Origin: Nilaparvata lugens
Taxonomy: Eukaryota; Arthropoda; Insecta; Hemiptera; Delphacidae
Length of the DNA stretch: 64,000 nucleotides
Reading direction: 5' to 3'
NCBI RefSeq assembly: GCF_014356525.2
Contig: NC_052509.1
Coordinates: 32,511,852-32,575,851 of the forward strand
Shown here: positions 54,430 through 64,000 of the stretch, in pieces
Position numbering within the stretch: the first letter of the stretch is position 1
How the letters are laid out: every line of letters starts with the position of its first letter
Made by a program: the position numbers and the translations under genes
The notes under the pieces: model-generated
Databases searched by the model: none
What the model was told of the DNA's origin: nothing
The model's input: only the letters and a program-made list of their open reading frames with translations

Positions 54430-56195
54430 TCTCAAAGAACAAGGCCAGAAAGAATAGACCTGTCTGAAGTAGAACAGGCGAGCTTCTCACAAATATTGAA
54501 GATCAACTGCAGAGATTGGGGAGCATTTTATGGAATTGTTGGATAGTGGAAACCTGGAAGGTGGAGAGGAAGATGTGCAACCTTTTGAGGAGGACCCTGA
54601 AATTCTCGTCCATAGCCCTACAATAGATGAGATCAAGATGGCTCTGAATGAATTAAAGAGAGGCAAGGCACCGGGACTGGATAATATATCACCAGATGTA
54701 ATAAGAGTAGATGTAGACCTGACAGCAGATATACTCCAGCCGCTCTTTCATAGGATATGGACAAAAGAAAGTGTCCCACAGGATTGGAAAAAAGGACTGA
54801 TAGTGGAGATTCCAAAGAAAATTGACACCTTCAACTGTGACAACTGGAGAGGAATCACATTATTATCAGTGCCTGGAAAAGTCCTGTCAAGAGAAATTTT
54901 AAATCGAAGTTAATTTTGAATCGAAAGGACTTCATAGAAAGGAAACTGTGGAAAGAGCGAGCAGGATTCCGAAAACACCGCAGCTGTGTTGATCAAATAA
55001 ACACCTTGAGAATCATCTTGGAGCAAAGTAATAAGTGGCGTGTCATACTATATTTGACCTTTATTGATTCTGAAAAGGCATTCGATTCAGTCAATAGGTG
55101 TGTCCTGTGGAGAACTTTAAGAGAGTATGGAATCTCAGTTGAAATAATTAGAATACTGGAGAAAATATACGAGGGCTATGAATGCCAGGTACTGCATGAA
55201 GGGAAGATTACCCAGCCATTCCTAATAAGATCAGGTGTTCGTCAAGGTTCGTCACCAACATTGTTCCTGATGGTATTGGATCGGGTCATGAGGAATGTAC
55301 AGGCGTGGAGAAGGAGGGGACTGCAGTGGGGGTTAAGACAGAAGCTGGAAGACCTTGTCTTTGCTGACGATATTTGCCTATTAGCCCAGCACTCCAGAGA
55401 CATGGAAGAGAAGCTGCTCAGGCTAGAAAAAGAAGCTGCAGAAGCAGGTCTCTGTATTGATAAGAAGAAGACAAAGGAAATAAGATCAAATGCAGCAACA
55501 GATAGGCAGTTTGAAGTGGGTGGTACTCGCATCCAGACTGTAGACTCCTTTGTGTATTTGGGGAGTGCAGTGACCAAGACTGGGGGCACTGATGAAGATG
55601 TTGGAAGTCGAATTAGAAAAGCGAATGGTGCCTTCAATCAATTGAACAAGTTATGGAAAAACAGAAACATATCCAGCGCAACAAAAATGCGGATTATCAA
55701 TACCAACGTGAAATCAGTGCTTTTATATGGATTTTATGATGTGGAACATGGAAGATCACTGGGCGAATTGTAGGGTAGCCGCAGACCTTCATAAATCGAT
55801 GTTTCCGTCGCATCATGTGCATCTACTGGCCAGAGGTAATCACCAATGACAATCTCTGGCAGTTAACAAATCAATGTCCAATCCAAGAGGAACTGGAAAG
55901 GAGAAAATGGGGATGGATTGGGCACACATTGAGAAAAGAAGATGGTGCGATTGAGAGGGCTGCATTGAGCTGGAACCCCCAGGGATCAAGCAGACAAGGA
56001 CGCCCACGGATGACATGGAGAAGAACGGTCGAGGCAGAGTACAGGCAACAGGGAAAGACTTGGGCAGAGGTCAAGAGGCTCACAGCCAATAGAGATGAGT
56101 GGAGAACCATAGAGCGGATGCCCTATGCTCCTCAAGGAGTCAAAGGAACTAAGTCAAGTAAGTCAAGTCAAGTCTCATTCTTCAATCACATCTAA
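54430..56195 (+). pseudogene. RTE-like non-LTR retrotransposon RT and C-terminus
   Basis: The coding trace starts upstream of 54530 (ALLTNIEDQL-like linker, 54480-54520) with a one-base shift near 54520. It continues HFMELL, IKMALNELKRGKAPGLDNIS, PQDWKKGLIVEIPKK and NWRGITLLSVPGKVLS. A short duplication (TTTTAAATCGAAG / TTTTGAATCGAAAG, near 54896) introduces a stop. Then follow RAGFRKHRSCVDQI, LTFIDSEKAFDSVNR (motif A), GVRQGSSPT (motif B, with one residue apparently lost) and LVFADDICLLA (motif C, intact). Then come VDSFVYLGSAVTKTGG, a shift near 55770, WGWIGHTLRKEDGAI and GRPRMTWRRTVEAE. GVRQG and FADD with the IGHTLRK tail are hallmarks of the RTE group. The endonuclease is missing. Confidence 0.9.
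56149..56175 (+). repeat. Short tandem tail of the RTE-like element
   Basis: AACTAAGTCAAGTAAGTCAA and following bases are overlapping TAAGTCAAG units, directly after the coding trace. Short tandem 3' tails in place of poly(A) are usual for RTE elements. Confidence 0.7.
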
Positions 56196-57230
56196 ATTCT
56201 TCATTGATTGTCTTACAACATTTGCGGAAGCATGCAGAACCGGTAACAACTTCCTTGAGCAGTTCCCGGAAAAGAACAACATATATTATGAATTCATGAC
56301 ACATTTGAACTGACAGATTGGAGGCAGCAAGGTCCACATGGATAACCTTCTCCTCAATTTTCCCAGAATCTACTCCTTTTGCTTCTCTTCCTCCCATTTT
56401 CTGACTTCGTCTCCTCCCTCACCATCACTACTCTTCCTCCTACTTTCTCTTCCTGTTTTTTTTTCAATTTCCATGAAATTCTATCTTACGGTTTTATTCT
56501 CTTTTACTACTCCTTATTCTCAAATGTCTCCCCCTTCAATCCATAATATCAGTCTCTGATGCCACAACTATCCTCATCTCGCTTATTCTACTCTCTTCTA
56601 CAACCTTCTTTCCTATTATTCTTCAATCGTTTTCCTCTCTCCTCTGTTCCTCTTCACACTCTAAATCCAGATCTGATCTTATAATTGTTTGTTGATTGGT
56701 GAACAATAAACATATAAGACATATAATTCATCTCAACTGGTAGTTCTAATCCGTTTTTCTATATTTGGATATTTTCTTTCTCTCATTCTATTCTCCCCTT
56801 CTCCCTTCATCAATGTTCTCGCTACTCCATCACTACATTTTTTTTCTACCGCAACTCATTACCCATCAGCCTCTCGTGCTACTTCTTCTACTTCTCCCTC
56901 TCCTTTTATTCTTCCTCCTATCCCATCATCAACCTCCTCCTACCCATAATCATTTCTATAATTTTCCTCTTCCTCCTCCTCCTCCTCCTCTTCCTCCTTT
57001 TCCTCCTTTTCCTCCTTTCCTCCTTCTCCTTCTCTTCCTCCTTCCCCCTCACATCGACATACTCCACCACCCCAATCCTCCTCACCCTTCTCGTATCACT
57101 ATTACCCTCTTGTACTACTCGTTTTCCTTCTCGTTGCTCCTTCCCATCAACTTAGTTCATTCACATCTCTCTTGTCCCTCTTTTTTCCCCTCCCCTCTTT
57201 ACACTCGTATCCATCCGCTGATAATTTAAT
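56176..57230. other. Pyrimidine-rich low-complexity stretch
   Basis: Long CT- and CCT-rich DNA (densest at 56960-57050). The 154-codon frame at 56765 is Leu/Phe/Pro-rich purely because of this composition and is not supported as a gene. Confidence 0.75.
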
Positions 57231-60200
57231 GAGTTATTGACAGGCTTCGAAACAGTGGACAGGTGGAAGTCGACTTCGCGCGCAAAAAGAAAAGTTAACA
57301 AATCCAATTTTCGAGAGAAGAACGCTCAGAGAATTCTGAAGAGCTTTCAGCAAGACGTATCCTCGCAGGTTTCAGCTTTCGCCGCGGGAAAATATTGAGC
57401 TCTTGTCAGTATTGAACAGAAGGTTTTCTGCTATTCTCCATACACAACATTGCAAGATTACAATCCTTGAATGCTACATTGAACTGACTTCAACGAGCTT
57501 TGAACACACGGAGGAATTGTGTAGGAACAATACTTTCTATTCATGAATCACATTCTACATAGCTAGTTATTATAAGGCATTACCATACACAATTGATACT
57601 GATCGATTGTTTGTTTTTTTTTTTTGAAATTGGATTTCGGCATGCTTTTCTTGAACTGTCTATTACTTATCGTAAGGAGAAGAGTTCATTTGTATCATAT
57701 AAATTTGAAATAATTTTTAAAATATAATTTGCTTGTTTGTTATCGTAGTTTCTAATACGGTTCTACCTTGAATCAATCTGAGATTCATTCTATGTGAACT
57801 GGTAGTACATATCAAGTTTATAATCTCCCATATCAACTACAATCTGAATGATTCGTTCAGAAAGAATGCTGGTACAGAAGTTCACAATAATTGGAGTGCT
57901 GGGTTCAGAACAATTCTAGCTACCAGTCCTATAAAATGTAAGATGGCATATTTATTTTGGTGCCAGATAGCGAGCGACACGAGAAAAATCTACTTGATAT
58001 TATCACCTGGATATTCTCAAATGGGAATTCTCAGATTGGAGAACCATGAAACTGGATGAGAGTGTGAGGGATGGAGGCAATACATCGGGAAAAAAGAAGA
58101 AAAAAGACAGAGCTGAGCGACTATAATGGTTTAGAAAAGGAGAGTTGATATTTACGACAACTGTAAACCCATAGAACGGATCAGTCGGTGAAAAGGCAGT
58201 GCTCGCCTTATCATGGAACTGTAGTTCTGTGATACTGTCAGTCAGTGAACCTGACACGTGATAAGAGTGAGATAGTGAGGATCTGTGGGAGTATGACAAG
58301 GAGGTGGTAAGGAGGGAGAATGAGAGAGATCAAGCAGGATAAGATCAAGATTCATTCGCCAAAGATGTAAGATGTTGACAATTAGCGATGAGACAATGAA
58401 AGGGAAAGAAGGGATTGATGCAAATGAGAGAGCAAATGGAGGAGATAGAATAAGATGAGATTTTTTCATTTATGCAGATCACAATTCTAATTACAAGTAG
58501 CAGCGAGGAATTGAAGTAGAAATATCAATGGAAAAAAAGTTGAAAGTTACAAAGTTAGAGATGTACGAATAACTAACAATACAGTTATGATAAATTACCT
58601 TAACAAAGTGATGAACTGAGAAAAATTCAACAATATTGAAATAAAATAAAGTATGAGACAATAATTTATTAATGGCTGGTCAGGTTGATCGAGTGTACAG
58701 TAAGATGTTGCAACCTTCAGTTTGCTGGCACTGCCAGATCGTGAGTTTGAATGCAATCGATCCACGATCATTTGCATCAATTTGTTGAATTTTCAACTAC
58801 GTTTATGTAGTTTATGTAGACATCTTCATACCCGATATCATAAGAAAAAATAAATCAGAATGAGAATCAATTATTGTGGACAACTCAATCATCGAAAAAA
58901 CTGAATGGAGAACAAATCATGTTACAAACGAAATAAGAAGAGAGCAGTAGGCGATAGGAAAAATTATAGGATCTATTTAAATGTTATGAAGGAAAGAGGG
59001 AGGCAGACCAACAAAACATATGATATGGAAATGAGTAAGAATTATAAAAATAGGAGGAGATATAGTCAATTGTGAGAAGAGAAAAAGTATCAGACAAGGG
59101 ATGAGTCTCAAAAACTGATAGTTCAAAACTTTGATCTGTGTCGTCCGGTTTCGGAATACGACCGCTGTCAAACCCTCGAATTCATCGCTCCTTCGAGAAG
59201 GAGCAGAAAACTAAACTAAGAAAGGGAGAAATATCTGGGATATTTTGGGAGGGCGCAGAAAACTAGGCATTATTTACGACGCAGTTTCTTACAGGTACGG
59301 ATATATGACAGCAGATAAAATGTACCCTTTTATACGAAGGTGAATCTCGGCTCTATATAATAACAGACAGATACAGAGTGAAAGGCGGGCGTTGTTGGGG
59401 GATGGTGAGGTGTGGCAGCCGTCACCGGCTATAACCCTTCAAAAAAGAAACATCGAAGTGTTCCAAGGCACCGAGAGCGGCGAGCCTCTACTCAAGTAGC
59501 AGGAAAGGGTGGGTTCCCGATACTAGAGAGAGAAGGCTGGAGTGAGTATCATGTAGAGAGAAAGAGAGGAGAGTAGAGAAGAGAGTGAAGAGGTTGGTTT
59601 AAGTACTATACAGCCAAAAGTTGAGATGAACCATATCGTATTTCTCGCACGTGGCTATTCTCTGCAACAAATCACTGAAGATTTATCCAAAATTTGTGGA
59701 GGGGAATAGCAATTATATCAAGATTGAGACCGAACATTCTAGAATCGAACATTGCTGGAGAGTAAACTACAATTATCAAATAAAAAGAGCTAACTCACCG
59801 GAATGAAAGTGTGTGATCAAAACAAGTGTGTCAGTAAAACAAGATACATTGTCATTAGTCATGAGTGATAACTTTATACTACTAAACTATCAACTATACA
59901 GTCGCTGATTTTCACATTCACTAGAATTCAAACAACATTTATTTGACAGATACAACTCACAAGAATGATAAAGTCAACGAGAAACAATAGCTAGGCCTAT
60001 AACAAAGTTTCTTCTTGCTATTTTGATAAATGAATGGTTGTTACAGGATAGATCCAAAAGTTTTATTCAAGTTATTAAGTAGAGATTATTATTTATATGT
60101 TCATTATATAGACATGAGAAGGTATGGTATGATAATGGTAAAGTACTTGAGATATTTTATTCATATGCTACTAACAGAAAAGTGTATTTTTGTGGGTTAT

Positions 60201-61082
60201 TTGAACTACGATTTTCAATAGAGATTCATTTTTCCAGAAGCATCGAGTATATCCTAGTAGTATCTGGTATAAGCTATTTATGTAATAGTACCTGTACTAT
60301 GACTTGATTGTGTTTCCATGGAAATAGAGAAACGGTCTATCAGTGGGGGGGGGGGTTGGTGGCGAAGTAGTCGATTGTCGATTATATGGGTGGAAGAGTG
60401 AAGAAAGGCGTCTGGAGGGTGCTCTAGCCGCAGCCAATGTGTAAAGTCAACCAATTTCATCCTTCCCACGGGAGCAAGCTCCTTCAGACTCACAAGTCCA
60501 CCAAAGGATTTTCCACTCACTAGACGCCGATCAGAAATGTCGTTTCCCTTCCAGAGTCGGAATGCTGGCACATCAACACCGATGTTGATTAACATCCCAG
60601 CCTGCCTTAGCGACACCCATCTTGAATAACGTCCAGCCCTGCTGCCTTACTTGGATTAACAAACTTCTCAGCGACAGAAACCGATCAGACCCTGAGTGTA
60701 TTTGCAAACCAATTTAGTTCTGGTATGTCCTATGAGTTTGATCTGCTGGGGCTGCAAGGAATATTCTATGTTTACGATATTATACCTCTCAACTGTTATT
60801 ATTAAAATAAATAAATAATAATGGTTTTATATTTTTCATTATAATTTAAATATAATTTACTTATACATAAATCTTCATATCTACAAACTTAATTGTTCTT
60901 CTGCCGTTTTCAATCATTTTTTTTCACTGTAGTTTGAATTAGTATCTATGAAAGTCAGTGATTATTTAAGTCACTAGAGTTTGGAAACATCATCAATGGC
61001 AAGTATTGACTGTGCCAATTACATGGCAAATGTTATTGGAATTGTATGGAAACTCGGCTAGTACCCTGGCACAAAAGTCCGC
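57231..61082. other. Anonymous sequence, no supported gene
   Basis: No frame carries a recognisable domain. The minus-strand frame at 60278-60616 (112 codons) has a more protein-like composition than most here, but it has no motif I know and sits beside a G homopolymer; a host exon cannot be excluded. The 59380-59620 part is purine-rich. Confidence 0.4.
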
Positions 61083-61216
61083 CATCTTGTTAGAAAGTTC
61101 CGCATTGTAATAGTATTAATGGGAGGTTCGGATCACTTTACTGATCCGGATCAATTGATCTCGTTCACTGCCGCGAGCCAATCAAAAGAACAGGATTGGA
61201 ACTTTCTAACAAGATG
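61083..61216. repeat. Short inverted-repeat element, 134 bp
   Basis: CATCTTGTTAGAAAGTTCC (61083-61101) is perfectly complementary to GGAACTTTCTAACAAGATG (61198-61216). The centre holds GATCCGGATCAATTGATC-type palindromes. A small MITE or hairpin is likely. Confidence 0.75.
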
Positions 61217-63080
61217 TTACAATTATTCACTAATAAATGACAAACCATTCGATATATTATCAGATAAATGCTATAACGATGATGACGATGAATTCACTTG
61301 GAATCATCGTAATACCGATACTACCAGTAGCCTCACGTCAAAGATCAAAGTGATATGTTCAATAATTAAAGTGGACCTTTCTTTAACATTGTATATAATA
61401 AATCATAATCAATCCTTCCAATAAATTCAAAAATAAAAATTGTCACTCAATGATGATTAAAAAATAAATTCAGTGGTAATGAGTATTACCGTTTCTATTA
61501 TCGAATAAGGATATCGACCAAGGTACAACTAGATCATATTTATATTATTTTATTCTATGATTAAATATACCACTTCCACAACTAAGTTACATTGAACTTC
61601 ACGTTTACTGTGGTCTGGTGTAGAAGTCAAAACGGAGATCACACTCAAACAGTGAGAGGCAATTGTCATGCGATGTTACACGCCGCGCCGCCAAGGGTCG
61701 CTGCAAAACGGGGGCGTCGGGGAAAGAACGTGACAGGCGTCGGCTACAGCGAGACACGTGGGGCGTCCAAAATTTAAATTGCTTCAAACAGGATGCGTGC
61801 GTTAGTTCCCGGCTCAATTAAGTTCTGCTGCTCTTTTCAAGGAGGAGAGAGTGAGAGAGGAAGTTACAGATAGAAATGGAGGAGAGAGCGAGTAATGGTG
61901 AGGGGTAGAGTGAGAGGACCATCCAAATCCAATTCCAGTTCCGGCAGCCAAGCCAATTCCTGGCTTTAATTTTCTAACCTATCGCTTCGCTACAGAGCCG
62001 AGTGACTTCTATTCCTGTCAGGCGTTATTCCGACTATCGCTTCGATAATTGCTCGGCCTTACACGGTCAAAACCATCCTCCCTCTTCTTGACTGCCATCT
62101 TGCCCTTGCCTCACATCTATTAGAACCTTTGAACGGTGTCGAAGTAATAAGATGTGATCGTGTAAGAGCCGTGTAGGGTAGGCCTATTTGAATTTCTCAA
62201 ACATTTAAAGTTTGTTTAATATGAAAAATATTGTAAATCATCATCAGTATCATCTCTCACAGTAAAAGTGCAAACAGAATATGCAAGTCACGATTCAACT
62301 TCCAGTTTTGATCGATACCACAAATCAGCTGGCAATGATAGAAACATTAATGGATGTCATTGTGCTGAAACGAAATCGAGACCTTTCGTCCACTCTTAAA
62401 CCGTTTTGTTCATTCTCATACTCCACAATGTGTTTGTGTTGAAGGTCGATCGCAAGAGCGACTTGAACTAAATGCTAAACATTGATCTGACTGTTCTGTT
62501 CGTACCCTTGAAAGGTATCAACTGATAAACGTACTATATAACTAGAGACCCCCTGGGTTGAAGAAGTCGCTCATGAACTATTGTATTGATCTCTGAGATC
62601 CGCAACTTGTACTTATACAGAGTTGGTGAGAATTATTATGGAAACAGCTAAATATATAACTGTATGTTATTTCACAAGTATGATATTACAGTAGTAGGTG
62701 CCATGGGAATCCTATTCTAATTGAAAAAAATCTTTCAGTCGCTTCGAAACTTTTGTCCGCCATCTTGGATCCGTTATATGGATCCAACTTCATTTCAAAT
62801 CCAGTTTCATTTTAAATCCAACCTCATTTTTTTCAAATGGGGAGGTTATCATGTGATACATGATTTCGATACAGAATTTCAAAGGAAAATTAATGGCGAA
62901 ACCAGCACATCGCAAGACCTCCTATATACTACCGGTATATAGGAAGTCCTGCACATCGATATCTTAAACTGTTTCAATGGCTTGACATTAATATTGAAGG
63001 TACTATAATAAATGATACCAAAATGGAAGGAATGAGTACGGTACCTATACATTGACAAATCAAGTGTTAGTGAGCACTAA
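61217..63080. other. Anonymous sequence with a small palindrome
   Basis: Contains a GC-rich patch (61670-61760) open on both strands with no recognisable product, and a perfect short stem CCTATATAC / GTATATAGG at 62921-62943 flanked by two GCACATCG words. The TCCGCCATCTTG stretch near 62757 recurs near 61078, suggesting mobile-element remnants. Confidence 0.45.
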
Positions 63081-63330
63081 TCCTATACTATTAAACGAGC
63101 AACTTCTGTTTATATGTTCAGATGTTTGGATGTTTGGATGTTTAGATGTTAAGATGTTTAGATGTTTAGATGCTTATATGTTTATATGTTTGTATTTCAC
63201 CGGATCTCGAAAACGGCTCTAACGATTCTCACGAAATTCAGAACATAGTAGGTTTATAATTTATAGAGATTCGATTGTACTAGGTCTCATACCTGGGAAA
63301 AATTGCTGAATGGCATTAGAAGGATTATTA
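63081..63330 (+). mobile_element. Helitron-like 5' end with 8-bp minisatellite
   Basis: A|TCCTATACTATTAAACGAGC, followed by an 8-bp tandem repeat (GATGTTTG/GATGTTTA, about nine units, 63121-63195) and GGATCTCGAAAACGGCTCTA with ACGAAATTCAGAAC, matches the start of known arthropod Helitron families as I remember them. No CTRR end with a hairpin was identified before the window ends, so the length is unknown; 63330 is only where the resemblance fades. Confidence 0.65.
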
Positions 63331-63474
63331 TTTATCCTTGGAAAAACAGCTGATAATAATTATTTCGTCGTCTGTTGGTGATGGAAGTGAGTGAGCAAGT
63401 TCATATGTGTGTGGGACTGTGTCAAAATTATGACTCAGCTGTTGAACTTTTGTAATCATTCAATCAGGTACTTA

Positions 63475-63614
63475 GTGCCGGTTGCAAAAAAGCCGGACTA
63501 TTTTCAATCCTGATTAATTCCAGTAGATTCATCTTTTTGAAATGGTTTCCTCTGATGTGGTTCACTTGAAGTTAATCAGGATAAAAATTTAACCGGCTTT
63601 TGTGCAACTGGGCC
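63475..63614. mobile_element. 140-bp MITE with ~45-bp terminal inverted repeats
   Basis: The left end (GTGCCGGTTGCAAAAAAGCC, then ATCCTGATTAA) and the complement of the right end (GGCCCAGTTGCACAAAAGCC, then ATCCTGATTAA) pair over ~45 bp with a few mismatches. The flanks are TTA on the left and TTT on the right, so a TWA-type target duplication is possible but imperfect. GGCCCAGTTGCACAAA-type ends are common in insect MITEs. Confidence 0.8.
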
Positions 63615-64000
63615 TTTGTGGGGGAAATTTTTTTATTCCTCTGGGAATTAATCTCAATTTACTGTGATTAGATAGAACATTTCTGTATGAATGTTATAAT
63701 TATTTCTTCTTTCGTAATAAATTTTCTATGCTTTTGTACTCCAGAGCAGAGCTCGGTCCCCGATATTAGTATCTAATAGAATCTACTCACATTTTAACAC
63801 TTTGAAAAGCAAAAAGAAACATAGCATCTGCTATGACAAGTAGTATTAATAACGTGTATGTGACAGACAGGCTGAACAGAAGTAGACAGAGGCTGATATG
63901 GAATTTATAAATTAATATAATGTATTATTCAGCTGAAATCATGTGTCTGCGCATAAAGTCTGTCTGTCTGACAGTCGGTGTGACAACTGCCAAATAATAG

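Noticed and set aside
56765..57229. 154-codon Leu/Pro/Phe-rich frame resembling a membrane protein
   Set aside because: The composition follows from CCT/CTT-rich DNA; no motif, and the hydrophobicity is a by-product.

Overview
This window looks like gene-poor, AT-rich nuclear DNA from an insect, most plausibly a hemipteran. Several repeats resemble ones I associate with planthoppers (Delphacidae, Nilaparvata-like), but that attribution is from memory and only moderately sure. The evidence for a eukaryotic intergenic or intronic region is the long CT, CA, TA and CTT microsatellites, the decayed non-LTR retrotransposons, Helitron-like ends, inverted-repeat elements, and the lack of any ORF that reads like a host gene. 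I recognised no host protein-coding gene, tRNA, rRNA or CRISPR array, and no new biochemical system. What is interesting here is the structure.

Layout. 1-7.5 kb: mostly anonymous AT-rich DNA, with a retroelement 3' end (minus strand), a ~0.6-kb repeat present in two direct copies and one inverted copy, and a GC-rich tandem repeat. 7.6-9.8 kb: a broken Jockey/CR1-like retrotransposon. 14.6-22.8 kb: two nearly identical 2.7-kb direct repeats. Between them lies a retrotransposon segment whose ORF1 and ORF2 are still open but which is cut at both ends. 22.6-29.5 kb: a second, older retrotransposon (called E2 here). It is split by a minus-strand retrotransposon (called R3 here), which itself carries an internal deletion and a 146-bp tandem duplication. 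29.65-34.74 kb: a candidate 5.1-kb non-autonomous Helitron inserted into a retroelement 3' tail. Its target site can be rebuilt from an uninterrupted copy only 300 bp away. A 1.0-kb Helitron in the opposite orientation is nested inside it.

37.4-38.6 kb: a retrotransposon fragment whose RT catalytic motif reads YAND. 41.7-42.8 kb: an inverted-repeat element made of two diverged modules. 45.6-50.5 kb: a dense repeat nest. It holds a palindrome split by a smaller element, a circularly permuted inverted pair, a cluster of GAAGCCA motifs, and a mariner/Tc1-type transposon with ~550-bp inverted termini and a dead transposase. 52.5-53.1 kb: a ~565-bp foldback. 54.4-56.2 kb: an RTE-like retrotransposon fragment. 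63.1-64 kb: a Helitron-like 5' end carrying an 8-bp minisatellite, and a small inverted-repeat element. The remaining stretches showed nothing I can support.

The elements do not work together as a pathway. Their nesting gives relative ages: E2 is older than R3; the retroelement tail is older than the outer Helitron, which is older than the inner one; and the palindrome is older than the element that splits it. Coordinates of element ends were read by eye and may be off by a few bases, except where a border is defined by TC/CTAG or TA.
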